21,052 bases of DNA, from the NCBI GenBank assembly GCA_013054445.1, contig JAAMPI010001017.1:1-21052 (forward strand). The letters run 5' to 3'. The stretch is from Cudoniella acicularis. Lineage: Eukaryota > Ascomycota > Leotiomycetes > Helotiales > Helotiaceae. Numbering within the stretch: the stretch's first letter is position 1; the number at the start of each line of letters is the position of its first letter. The notes beneath the pieces are model-generated. The model searched no databases. It saw only the letters and a list, made by a program, of their open reading frames with translations, and was not told where the DNA came from. Shown here piece after piece: positions 1 to 10,100 of the stretch. Made by a program: the position numbers and the translations under genes.

Positions 1-69
1 GACGAGCTAGACGACGATATAGCACTTCCTATACGCTTAAGGGCAAGCTTTTTTAAGAGGGGGGGGTGA
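1..69 (+). pseudogene. 3' end of retrotransposon pol plus polypurine tract
   Basis: Frame 1 stays open from base 1 and ends in RASFFKRGG followed by TGA at 67-69, directly before the LTR that starts at 70. The codons for KRGG form a purine run (about 55-69, aagagggggggg-type), which is what a polypurine tract next to a 3' LTR looks like. I infer that this is the C-terminal tail of pol from an element lying mostly to the left of the window. It is too short to assign to gypsy or copia. Confidence 0.4.
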
Positions 70-329
70 TGTTATAGACCTAGTATAACACACAGTCCTG
101 TGACTAGTAAGACTCGGACAGTGTAGCGCTATATGCGACAGGAGGCTGCGACGTAGCCCCTGACCCCCTATCACGTGCCCTCGCTTGCTAGCACTCACCT
201 CCTGTATATAAGCCTCGGGCACTCTTCCTTCTTCTCTCCTTAGCTTAGTTTCTTCGTGAATACAGCACCTTCTTGCAAATACGTCCCTACGTGACGTCAG
301 GGCCCTCGTGCCTTTGCAGAGCTGTAACA
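70..329 (+). repeat. LTR (3' LTR of an element to the left), RIP-mutated
   Basis: The sequence starts TGTTATAG and ends CTGTAACA, so it has TGTTA/TAACA inverted ends of the LTR type. It is about 85% alike, by eye, to a second copy at 20664-20933. Nearly all the differences are C/T or G/A transitions. It carries a CACGTG site (172-177), a TATA-like TATATAAG near 206, and a CT-rich stretch where transcription would start. The polypurine tract just upstream makes it a 3' LTR read on the plus strand. Confidence 0.75.
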
Positions 330-931
330 ATAAGAATCTATCACGTGTATAAGCTCGAATTACTACGCGCACAAGAGTAGGCCAATCGCCATCCGGATTA
401 TCTCAAAGAGGGCTTGATAGGATTGAGTCTTGCATCTTCAATATTAAGAGATTTTTATTGGTGGGTTATTTAAGGATAAATTATAAAAGGAAGGCATCGA
501 AAAATCGACGCGTCTCGCTTAAGTGGGCGTAGAGTAATGGCACCTACTTTTACGAAGTACCTGTGCCGTTATGGAGAATTTCTGTATGCAGTAGCCTTGT
601 TGCTGCATTAACCAAGCAACACTAGCACGAGGTCTTGTAAATAGGTAAATAATTAAGGCATCTTTGTATATTTACCCTTGCACCAAAAAAGAGACAGGCA
701 TAGAGAGAGAGAGATGCTGTAATTCAGGAAATAGAAGCAAAAGGCAATAAGAGAGAACTGGCATACGTTCTAAAAAAAAAGCTAGGCAGCATATCCTCTC
801 CTTTTCTCCCCCATCCCAAAACAAAACACATAAAATAGCACAAAACACTCGAAGCAACAACAACCCAGAAACTTTCTATTTCCCCTCACTCAAACAAAAT
901 AACAAGCGGGATCCATATTCATCATCGCCAT
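330..931. other. Intergenic region with two adjacent potential stem-loops and a GA microsatellite
   Basis: No convincing coding frame was seen. Two inverted repeats sit side by side: 535-576 (arms TAATGGCAC and GTGCCGTTA, with an inner TACTT/AAGTA pair) and 586-608 (arms ATGCAG and CTGCAT). A short (GA)n run lies at about 702-715. The right end is the 3' flank of the minus-strand gene at 932-1159. A second CACGTG site is at 342-347, just outside the LTR. Confidence 0.4.
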
Positions 932-1159
932 CTAGGCCGCCGGTAAACCCATTATTTCGCGATACGGAGGAGGTATGCCATACCCATACCAGCTTTCTTG
1001 GTCGTCACTGGTATCAGTGTGATGGCCTGAGTTCGATGTTCCCTTATCGCAATAGGTAAGATAGAGGATGATGATGCTGCTGCTGAGTATGATGAAGACG
1101 AGTACGACGATGAGGATGGGGAGCCAGATTTCGGAGTGTGAGTCGGAGTAGGAGGACAT
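932..1159 (-). CDS. Small single-pass membrane protein with PPPY motif
   Basis: This is a single-exon frame of 75 codons with an ATG in good context (AAAATGT). I do not recognise a named family. Residues 1-11 are polar and slightly acidic. Residues 12-36 form one strongly hydrophobic helix, followed by C37, D38 and K39. The tail is polar, acidic and Ser/Thr/His-rich, then has an aromatic segment around 57-60 and PPPY at 63-66. Charge distribution suggests the N-terminus is outside and the tail is cytosolic. PPxY is the known ligand of WW domains such as those of Rsp5/Nedd4 ubiquitin ligases, so an adaptor or trafficking role is possible but inferred. The minus strand upstream (about 1270-1320) is pyrimidine-rich, as fungal promoters often are, with a TATATATA run at about 1326-1337. 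It could be a chance frame, but the clean helix and motif argue against that. Confidence 0.6.
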   Translation of the reverse strand: MSSYSDSHSEIWLPILIVVLVFIILSSSIIILYLTYCDKGTSNSGHHTDTSDDQESWYGYGIPPPYREIMGLPAA

Positions 1160-1614
1160 TTTGCCTTTTAAGGTTGGATTTGTGAGAGTATGGCGGGAGA
1201 GAATCGTCGGTTTGTGGTAGGTACGTGTTGTCGGCTTTTTTTTGTTTCGATGATTTGGGTAGGTGACTAGAGGTGAGTTTGGAAATTTGAAATTGGAAAG
1301 TTGGAATGGAAGTTGAGAGTCTTAGATATATATATATCTTTTGAAAAGCATCGGGTGCCGAACGAATACTTGGATCTTTTCAGCTACTGAGACCTGCTGA
1401 CCAGAATTTGGTCGGATTTTGTGGTTAGGACAGTTCAATGGTTCAAGAATTAATTGCGAAGCTCAGTATAGGCTCGGGAGCAAAAAGAGAGAAGGCGCAC
1501 TACACCTGTTCGGGAAGGGCAAACCTACCTTTGAGAATATTTGGTCAGTCAAAATCACAGATTTGAATATCCCACAGTAACATGGTTCTCCAGCTAAAGG
1601 AAGGGTAGGTACGC
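1160..1614. promoter_or_regulatory. Promoter region of the 75-aa gene and 3' flank of rad1
   Basis: No frame of interest was seen. The minus strand is CT-rich at about 1260-1320 and carries a TA repeat at 1326-1337, so the promoter of the downstream minus-strand gene is placed here. The right part is the expected 3'-UTR of the Rad1 gene. Confidence 0.35.
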
Positions 1615-2698
1615 TCAACTCTCCTCATCCTCATACTCATCCTCGTCATCTTCCTCCGAATTTTCTTCTTCGTTTTCTTCCTCATCGCGAATAAAAGGTA
1701 CAAATCGGAAATCTACAAAGCTCACACCACTACCTTCAGTCTCAACCATGAACTGCAAGCTCAAAACCCCCTGCTCGTCACCGCGAACACTCACCTTGCT
1801 TGCTAATCTCATGGCCTCGGAAGCAGCTTTGATCATCTCGAATTTGTAGCTTTGAGTCCAGCGTTCTGCTACTGTGAAAGTTTCTAGCAATTCTCTGCCT
1901 TTAGAAAATTCCACTGCTGCGCTTCCCAGAGGCCCGACTGCTGACAGACTCAAATAAGGTGCTGTAGGGAAAGCGGTGATGTCGAGACGACTTGGAGAGG
2001 TTGATGATAATTCTGTGATGGCGTCAAAGAGCCAACGTGCTTGCATGATGATCTTAACTTGCATGGCATCGCGCTGGAATGGTATCTCCTCCGGACTTTC
2101 TGGCTCGTAGGTGTTGAGGTTGCAGGTTGTGGTTACACCTGATTCCTTGAGAATGATGCTGAATGGTGACCCAGAAGCGTGGTAAGAAAGACGACAGACT
2201 CCTGCAATTCCCAGAGCTTGATTACTAAAAGCATTGGGACGATCTCGACGGATATTGCTATTGTAGCCATCATTCTCGGGTTTGGAAATCCGTGCATTAA
2301 TTGCATCTGCTGCGCCAAATATTTGAAGAGTCTCGAGGAGAGCTGAGAGAGAAATTTGAAAATTGGGAAGATCAGGATTTTCAGCATCGACTTCGACTTC
2401 GGCTTCGGCTTCGGAATGTTCTACTTCGGGAAGAGCGCAATTGAAGGTAGTAAAGAGAGCTTTGTCAAGAAAGACAATACCTGAAACGGTTACTAACAGG
2501 CCACTGGCAGAGGAAATATAACCAACCTTGCATTACTCTCGATTCTTCTACGGAGAACCTGAGACCTTCATTGCTGATCTGAATTTGTGCTTTGGGTGCG
2601 AAACGAATGCAATTGAGTAGCTGGAACAGCTGTCTTGCAGAACTTGACACAGCTTTGAAAATGGGTGGACCATCCTCTAGCTCCACGACTGAAGACAT
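1615..2698 (-). CDS. rad1: DNA damage checkpoint protein Rad1 (9-1-1 clamp subunit)
   Basis: Rad1 is the PCNA-like subunit that joins Rad9 and Hus1 in the 9-1-1 clamp loaded at damaged DNA in the nucleus to activate ATR/Mec1-type signalling. Exon 1 is 2698-2527 and exon 2 is 2480-1615, joined across a 46-nt intron (GTTGGT..TTTCAG), giving 345 aa. Family features are the N-terminal FKAVSSSARQLFQLLN segment, GLRFSVEESRVMQ at the splice, then GIVFLDKALFTTFNC. The C-terminal half has SLSAVGPLGSAAVEFSK, a run of basic and hydrophobic residues, and LSLQFMVE, all Rad1-like. Fungal-type inserts are visible: an acidic EAEAEVEVDAE repeat (residues 81-91) and an acidic tail of about 24 residues. Human RAD1 (282 aa) and fission yeast Rad1 (about 323 aa) are of similar size. 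Only 141 bp separate its start from the Ost5 stop upstream. Confidence 0.9.
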
Positions 2699-2839
2699 CC
2701 TGATTCTTATGGTGGTCGAATGATGTTCTTATATTTTTGAAATCACAGAGTTGATCTTGGACCCGACTCCTTGCTTTTATGTGCCCAACTATTGTACAAT
2801 TGATGCTAGAAGATTCGTCTCGGTTCGATTTTCGATTTC

Positions 2840-3172
2840 TTAAACATAAACACCAACCGCACAAATCATGTAAACCGCTCCAAATCTGCCAATTATTAGG
2901 AGGTATTTCAAATACGAGGCAGGATACGTACGCAATAGCTAACGAAGCTGGAATTCCAATCACTGGGATGTTGACAACTGATCGATCTAGCATTTATTAG
3001 CAAAGTCTTGCACGGTTCCAATCTTCAACTTACTGAGTCCAAATAATCCACTTAATAGAAGTCCAATTGTCAAGAGCGAGAAACCAACGAAGAATTGACT
3101 GCCTTTTCCGATTGTTGGTGTGAAAGGATTGCCGGAAGCACTCTCCCAGACCTGATGCAATGATGACTCCAT
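2840..3172 (-). CDS. ost5: Oligosaccharyltransferase subunit Ost5
   Basis: Ost5 (TMEM258 family) is a tiny membrane subunit of the ER oligosaccharyltransferase that transfers the N-glycan to nascent proteins. Three exons, 3172-3034, 2986-2932 and 2885-2840, join in frame to 79 aa. The introns are 47 and 46 nt, with donors GTAAGT and GTACGT, branch motifs GCTAATAA and CCTAATAA, and acceptors TAG and CAG. The spliced junctions rebuild FGLNRSVVNIPVIGIPASLAIA and AFGAVYMICAVGVYV, the second helix and the canonical C-terminus of the family. The first helix is FFVGFSLLTIGLLLSGLFGL. The start at 3172 (MESSLHQVWE) gives the usual family length. An upstream in-frame ATG at 3268 would add 32 unlike residues and is less likely. 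The gene is divergent from GCN5. Confidence 0.93.
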
Positions 3173-3591
3173 ATGCGTGGGTTTGATTGCGACAGGATGC
3201 TGCTCAAATGGAGGTTGATTGTTCTTCGAAGTGGGATGTCTTGTCGTGTCTTGATGAACAGCTTCCACAGAGGACGCGACAGCGATCTGGCATCACTGAG
3301 TATGGTTTAGCGTCTTGGCGTCGGCTAAATTAAAGTCCGAGATTCAAACTCCCGTCAAGGCTAGGCTGAAAGCGATGCTAAACATGACATCGCCACCACC
3401 CGGCTTCTCCAAGTTTGCCTAGAAACAAACTTCACCAAGTTCACCTCGTCGGCGCGAGAAGGCACGAACAGCAAGAGGAAGAGTGCACAAGGAAGGTTCG
3501 AACAAGGCGCGTTCGGAGATCAATTGTGGTTAGTGAGAAGATCCAGATTGCTGCGCGCATACACCCCCATTTTTACCGCGCATCTGCTAAC
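3173..3591. promoter_or_regulatory. Divergent ost5 / GCN5 promoter region
   Basis: This 419-bp spacer lies between two start codons facing away from each other. No other gene is visible in it. The plus-strand frame entering GCN5 is open from 3415 but has no ATG before 3592, so this part is probably 5'-UTR. No clear TATA box was seen. Confidence 0.5.
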
Positions 3592-5610
3592 ATGGCTCCT
3601 CGCAGAATACAACGTCTAGTGGGCAAAAGCCCAAAGTGCGATTCCCCTCCACGGCAACCCAGACCCTTTTATAGAGAATCTTCATCCGAATCATCCGAGG
3701 AGGCCCCTCCTAAATCCCGCAGACAAAAGGACAAGGACGGCGAATTCGAACCGGACATAAACGAAGACGAGGCTGAGGTTGACGAAAACGGCGAAACCAA
3801 CAAATCTTCACAGGACGCTTCAGATAGCTCATCGGATCAGGAAGCTGAACGGAAATTGCAATCTATTCGTGATAAATACGCCATCAACAAACAACGTCGA
3901 GAAAACCCGGACAAACCCTCAAAGAAAACCGATGTCCGTGAAGGCATACTAGATAGCGCATCAGATCAAGAAGTTGTATGGAAATTGGAAGCTGTTAATG
4001 GTAAATACGTGACCGAATACCTTCCTCGAACACCCTCAAGGAATACATCTGTCCAGGAAGGCACACCAGATACCCCATCGATTCTATCAAGTACAACAGA
4101 GCGTGTCACGGAATTAGGCCCTGATTACGAAAAGGGATTATTTGAAAAGGCCTACGTTTCAGAAACATCACCGCATAGTGCAACAACTCCATTAGAGCTG
4201 AATTCTGTTTACGAAAATTATTTATTTGTTAGGGTTCAAAAGAGAACAATCTCCCAGTCAATACGCATTCAACGATTCAGAGGGAAACCGTTCTGGAAAA
4301 AAGATAACTTCAAGATGGGCCCTATCAAGGACAACGGTATGTCAGCCGCGCATGTCAATGGGCATGTGCTGATAAAATTTAGCTTCCAAACGGAAAGCGG
4401 AAGATGACATTTCCCAATCCGACATTAAACGATTAAAGAGCTCTCACAGCAATTCACCCGATCCAGATAAGAAGATACCAAAGGCCGGACATACAATTCC
4501 TTTTCCAGAAAAGGTATGCATTCTTTGTTTTTGCCGCTCGGATCCGAGCTAACATGTTTCAAGCCTCCGGTGATTGAAGAGAGAAATGGAGATATCGAAT
4601 TCCGAGTTGTTAATAACGATAATAAACGAGAAAGCTTGATCATTCTTACTGGCTTGAAATGCATCTTCCAAAAACAACTGCCCAAGATGCCAAAGGATTA
4701 CATTGCTCGACTTGTCTATGATCGTACACATTTATCGATGGCTATTGTCAAGAAACCTCTTGAAGTAGTTGGAGGAATTACTTACCGACCGTTCAAAGGT
4801 CGACAATTCGCAGAAATTGTTTTCTGCGCCATTTCTTCTGACCAACAAGTCAAAGGCTACGGAGCACATCTCATGTGTCATTTGAAAGACTACGTCAAAG
4901 CCACTTCGGACGTGATGCACTTCCTCACATACGCAGACAATTATGCTATTGGATACTTCAAGAAGCAAGGTTTCACGAAAGAGATCACACTGGAAAGATC
5001 GAAATGGATGGGTTACATCAAGGATTACGAGGGGGGGACAATTATGCAATGTACCATGTTACCCAAAGTCCGGTACCTCGAAATGGATCGAATGCTGCTC
5101 AAGCAAAAAGAGGCAGTCCATGCGAAAATTCGAGCATTCAGCAAAAGTCATCAAGTTCACCAACCTCCAAAACAGTGGAAGATGAGCAAAGTGAAAATCG
5201 ATCCCATGTCAATCGAAGCAATCCGTGCCTCTGGTTGGTCACCGGATATGGACGAATTAGCGCGGCAGCCTCGCCACGGTCCAAATTACAGCCAACTTCT
5301 CCATCTTCTCAACGATATGCAAAATCACAATTCTTCCTGGCCATTCCTCAATCCTGTCAGCAGAGATGATGTTGCTGATTACTACGATGTCATCAAGGAG
5401 CCTATGGATCTCGCAACCATGGAAGTCAAGCTTGAGGCCGACAATTACGCCACACCAGAAGACTTCACCAGGGATGCGAAATTGATCTTTGATAATTGTC
5501 GGAAGTACAACAACGAGACGACTCCGTATGCTAAGAGCGCGAACAAGCTAGAGAAATACATGTGGCAGCAGATCAAGGCTATTCCCGAATGGTCACATTT
5601 GGAGCCGTAA
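3592..5610 (+). CDS. gcn5: Histone acetyltransferase Gcn5 with long N-terminal extension
   Basis: Gcn5 is the catalytic subunit of SAGA/ADA and acetylates histone H3 tails. Exons 3592-4336, 4383-4513 and 4564-5610 join to 640 aa (introns 46 and 50 nt, donors GTATGT and GTATGC). A second in-frame ATG at 4315 gives a 399-aa protein of the length usual in filamentous fungi. Numbering from that ATG, a nuclear-type KRK/KRLK segment is at 10-30. The GNAT domain follows, with general-base E135 in FAEIVFC and acetyl-CoA loop QQVKGYG (145-151). The bromodomain runs from about 290 to 390, with its WPF shelf at 310-312 and acetyl-lysine-binding N367 in KYNNETTPY. The upstream 241 residues are acidic, Ser-rich and contain an internal repeat. 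No stop or obvious splice site removes them, and the 3592 ATG has good context (aacATGG). Which start is used is open; the catalytic part is certain. Confidence 0.96.
3823..4009 (+). repeat. Internal 43-codon repeat in the Gcn5 extension
   Basis: Two copies of a unit begin at 3823 and 3952, 129 nt apart, so the reading frame is kept. Both encode a SSDQE / SASDQE motif, then a KL(Q/E) step and KY, and each is followed by a VREG/VQEG motif. A much weaker third copy may start near 4069. The DNA copies differ mainly at synonymous or similar positions, which supports this stretch being translated. Confidence 0.55.
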
Positions 5611-5993
5611 GGGCTTCTTGAAAGCGTCTTCGTTCTTAATGGAGTTATGATAGCGTTTCATTGTGCTGTTATGAAAGATATCTGGGTTTGGGCGGGCTTA
5701 GCTGGAATGGTTGGAATGCAGGCTGCATTGGGATGGAGTTTCGGCGAAGGGGTATGTTACAAACCTATTTGGATCAAAAGATACGGTCATCCAAACTCAC
5801 TATTACACTTCAAACTCTACGAGCCTTTCTCGGATTTCCCATTTCTGTTCGTGAATTATAGCTGCGAGTTGGTTGTTTTTGTTTGGCAAATTTGCGAGGT
5901 AAAGCTAGCAAGTGCCAAGTCTCGAATATATTCTGTTGCTTTTGCATATTGTTTCCTTTTCTCATTCTTTCCGTACTTGTAGTTACGACTGAG
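5611..5993 (+). other. GCN5 3'-flank
   Basis: This stretch follows the GCN5 stop. A plus-strand frame from the ATG at 5647 to 5982 gives 111 hydrophobic residues with no recognisable domain; I take it as chance translation of the 3'-UTR. It has no obvious promoter of its own. Confidence 0.4.
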
Positions 5994-6223
5994 ATGTGTT
6001 TCCCTTTCACTGCTCCTATTTGCACGCAAAGTGAGGTAAGTGAATTCCCATAATTCACTCCATAGTCTCTCTGTACTCTACACTCTTTCTCGATGCAGCG
6101 GAGCGCCTCAGCGGTCCTAGAGAACTCTATGAAAGCTTGAGACGGGCAAATAGAAAGCCGGCATCACAACCAATACGTCAGCGCACAAGTATACTGTCTG
6201 GTGGCAGAGGCAGGAGAGGATAG
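5994..6223 (+). CDS. Candidate two-exon microprotein of 53 aa (uncertain)
   Basis: ATG at 5994 starts MCFPFTAPICTQ. A 68-nt intron (6031-6098, donor GTGAGG, acceptor GCAG) would join it to an exon 6099-6223, whose frame is rich in Arg, Ser and Pro (SGPRELYESLRRANRKP ..) and ends in GGRGRRG before TAG. The total is 53 residues. A stronger donor, GTAAGT at 6036, would instead give only 27 residues. I recognise no family, though tiny fungal proteins starting Met-Cys with an Arg/Ser-rich tail are common. It lies 384 bp after the GCN5 stop on the same strand, so it might also be part of that 3'-UTR. It is supported only by splice signals and composition. Confidence 0.3.
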
Positions 6224-7102
6224 GAATGCGATGATATAGGAGACGGCGAAGACATGGGGGCTTAAGGCTTAGGAAGGTGGGAATGTGGGATTGAAGTTTT
6301 GGTCTTGGGAGAAGGGGGAGTGGGTGGAGGTAATGAGAGAAAAGAGGGGGGAGGAAATGGGTAAAGGGAGGACGAACGAACGAAATGAATTAGGGACAGT
6401 GGGAATGGGAATGACAGCAGCAGAAAAAGAAATGTATGGCAAGACTGCTGTTCTTAACTCCTGAGACCTTGATCAGGAAACCTACTGGTAATCGCGAAAG
6501 CCGCAATCTATATCATAGAGCTGATGGTCAAGTGGATCACAAGTATCTACGATAGCTATCGAGATATCATCTGCCTTCGAAACCAAACTTGAGCAAGCCA
6601 TTGAAGGCGTTTTTGTGTTTTATGTTTGTTGTTTTCCGATTTACTTATGCTTGCCTTTTATATCTTACTACGCACTTTGCCGGCACGCATTTTTCTGATT
6701 TGAGTGAATCTCTGTGTTTACTCTTAATTTTCGCTTTCTTACACGCTAGTGCGGTGAGGGGTGCAGGAGCAGGGCATAAAATCGTGAAGGGGGACTGTGG
6801 ACACGGGGAAAGGAGAGGCAACAATTGCCTACATAAAGTTTCTATTCAAGAAGATCTGGAACAAGACTTCGGGAATGTGTCGGTGTGTTGGTTTTGCATT
6901 GTTGGATTTAGTGGGAACGGTTGGGGGTTTGGGAATTCAGGGGTTTGGCTCTTTACCCAGGAGGATAGAGGGGTAGGGGAGATTGGGGGAGTAGAAGGGG
7001 AAGTGGAGTAGAGGGGAAGGGCATGAATAGATAGGTTGATAGAAGTACAAATGATGCCATAACAGCGAAAGAAGAAACGACAGCAGTCAAAAGAGAAACA
7101 AC
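6224..7102. other. Purine/G-rich non-coding stretch with a G-quadruplex motif
   Basis: The plus strand is G- and purine-rich at about 6290-6420 and 6940-7060. At 6970-7000 four runs of at least four G lie within 31 nt (loops of 2, 5 and 7 nt), a textbook G-quadruplex pattern, and another GGGG follows at 7013. A frame at 6589-7011 starts with TTG, not ATG. Its first ATG opens a hydrophobic, Cys-containing peptide that resembles nothing I know, so I do not call it a gene. Confidence 0.4.
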
Positions 7103-10100
7103 GGTAAGACCCCTCATTCCGTTTGGGGTTAACGAATTATCAAAGTTTAAGAACCTTAAGACTTATAGGCGGTGTCCTAGCTTTACGAGCGTCCGTAAGG
7201 CCGTATTCCGTGATTATATCGTTCGTATACGCTGTCTAAGCGATCTTAATCGTCCTCTTTATCCTATCCCTAGTAATCTTAAGGCCTAGGATCCTCTTGA
7301 CTTCCTTAAGGTCCTTAATTTCCTAGCGTTTTACTATTCCTACTTTAAAGCCCTAAACGGCTTAGATATCGTCCGTAAGAATAACTATATCGTTGATATA
7401 TAGCCCTATAATTAGCTTCTAGTCCTTACGAACGAAGATATAAGCGTCTATAAAGGTAGGGTATAGGCCGAGCTCTTCTAGACCTTTATAGGCCTCTAAA
7501 TACTACTTACGGCCTAACTACTTTAGTCTATAAAGTAACTTATCTATCCGTAAGACCTTCCTAGGGGGTACTAGTATCCCTTTNNGTAGNCTTATATATA
7601 CCTTAGCGTATAAAATCGATNNTAGGTATACGCTAANAACGTCTNTCTAGTATATCTCCTAGTTAAGGTATACTCTNATAGCTAAAAGCGTCTNTAAGGA
7701 CTTAAGACNGACCGTCGGNNAGAACGTCTCTAANAAGTCGTTANTANGAACTTATAAGAATCNCTAGGTAACTAGCCGTACTTTAAATCTGTCTAGTAGA
7801 CCTATAAGANTATACTTNACTATAAACACCTANTTAGACCCTATAGGTCTCTTTCCGTCTAATAGATNNNTAAACTCCTAGGTATTAAGCGCCTAAAGCT
7901 TAAGNAGCTCGTCCTNNACNNTATCNTTCTAATATAGCNTATATAGNTTNTTATTAATCGNTTCCTCGTATNAAGTAGGGATCGCTAGCCGATCCTAGGT
8001 AGCTAGTACTTNNTTAAAGAACCGTTTTAGGCGTCTCTCGCGTATACTACGCCTCTATTGTCCTTATNCCTCCTCGCTCTANGGGTTACTATTNNCTTAC
8101 GGATCGTNANNGACGTTANCGGACGGCCCTNTNTNGACTANNATNNTNTCCTCGTCNNTAATCTCGTCTTCTCTAGCCCCNTAGGGCNNTAAGTTATTAC
8201 CGACCTTATCTTANGGCNNTACGACGTCTTCTANCGCTTCNTANNGTCGCTNATCTTTAGCTTAGGGCTCCTNGCTCCCTTACNTTNATTCTCTNCCTTC
8301 CGGTCNTANTACCGGGCTATCTANTCTNNGGCGATCNNTATCTACCTTAANTAGCTTATTTAGGTNAAAATCGACNNCTTTTATAGGNTTAAAGCTATTA
8401 ATAACCTCTCNTTACTCTTCTAGCTCGTCCGGCTACTCCTAAAANTNGTCTTCGTTAAACGTANGAGCNNAGGAAACGATNACCTCCTTTATTATAGGGT
8501 TATATAGCTTATATTANCTNNACGTCGATAGGTATCNNATAAAAATCGTNCGTCTAGCTATAGGCTNNAGCTTACCTCGAGTCTNCTTAGGTATATAAGT
8601 ATATACGATATANCTAAAGGTTTAGATATANCTTANNGACGNCTTATANCNNNTAAAAGCCTNTTCTAGACACTTCTNNTCTAGTCTAATTAGTATTCGG
8701 TTTTNTATATANTAAGCTATAACAACTATAAAGCCCTAGAACCTTAAGGGTAGNTTAGCGTACTATANTATAGACCTAGCTATNNTAACTAGAGTCCTNT
8801 TTAGCCGCTNNGCNANTCTATTCTATTATAGCGAGTAGATAACCGTTAGCTTAAGAGCGATTCTTTATANCGATAGAATTAGCCCTTCTATTNNNTTATA
8901 CTCTTANNTATTATTATAGCGTACTACCTTAACCTTAAACCTATTNTATAGCTTAATAAATANCTTTTAACNNNTAAATTCTAACGATAATANNGACNNT
9001 ANCCTAGTTAGGATAACCTANGACTTTCTNNTATAGTCGTCNNTAAACGTNAGTATATATACTTCGCCTATAATTACTAGCTCGNGATATAGTCCNTAGA
9101 AGTCTAAGAATATATAGGCTAACGGCTCTATACTTNTTTCTAGGCTTAACNNGTTAATCACCTATATCTTCTTTATTAAGGTATAGACCTCGTATATTTA
9201 NTAGTCTNTCGCNTACTTAATCGGCCGTAATATNTCGTTANCGGTCTTATATACCTTCTTAATAAGTTANNGACTAAGGTNTCNNAATCTCTAATACTAA
9301 CNGGTATATTTAGACACTTTATAGCCTATAGNTATCTCTTATTCGTCTATAACACNTTCCTATTAGTCNNTAGTAAGCTCTATAGANATCGTANCTTNTA
9401 TTAGTATATCTAATATATANGATTTCNCTANTCTACTTACTATACCTACTTTATAGCCTTNATCCTTAATAATNATAGNTATTCTCTCGGGCGAANTAGT
9501 AGTCTCGACTACTAGTCCCTTGTCTTATAGCNNTACTATAGAGATNAAGTTCCNTTTNATTTANNGAACATATANTACGTCNNATANNATAATANTNCTN
9601 NTATACCTATTAACACTTATANGTAATCTTANNNNTCNCTAGCTAATTCTAGGTAGTNCTAATCTATTTATANCTATTATAAGCTACTCTATACCTANTA
9701 TANTATACTTAATAAACGCCTTATAGTCTANCGTTATATAACTAGTTATCCTTAAGTTAACTAGCTACTTNTAGTCGTTANNNACGNTTTNNGACGCGCG
9801 CTAGTAGGTCTCGCCTATATATTCGTCNNTAACTCGTGNTTTCTTAGTTAGTAANAGGTTANCCTTAGCTCTTAGAGTNANTAGTAGTCCGGTCTTTACT
9901 CTCTCTTANTAANGATACTCCGNTACGTATTTATAGCCCTCGTCNNTATCCTTAAGCTAGCTNAAACACTTAACCTTTATATATCTCTTCTTCTTATANT
10001 ACTAGTATTCTACNCCTCCNTTTCCTTTNTTTCNCCTCTTGTCCGTAGCCTATANGGCTACCTCTAGCGGCGTAGCTATAGCTACTAGCCTNCGCTNTAC

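Noticed and set aside
2133..2387. 84-aa minus-strand frame inside rad1
   Set aside because: It is an alternate frame of rad1 exon 2, whose own frame matches the Rad1 family throughout.
2987..3268. 93-aa minus-strand frame as an independent protein
   Set aside because: Splicing at 3033/2986 turns its C-terminal part into Ost5; the unspliced tail is intron sequence.
3331..3375. tRNA-like string (GATTCAAACTCC)
   Set aside because: It resembles a T-loop only loosely; no acceptor, D or anticodon stem can be folded around it.
5647..5982. 111-aa plus-strand frame after GCN5
   Set aside because: It starts 37 bp after the GCN5 stop, is hydrophobic without a domain or promoter, and most likely is 3'-UTR.
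6589..7011. 140-aa plus-strand frame with hydrophobic start
   Set aside because: The first codon is TTG; the first ATG peptide has no family features, and the end is translated purine-rich sequence.
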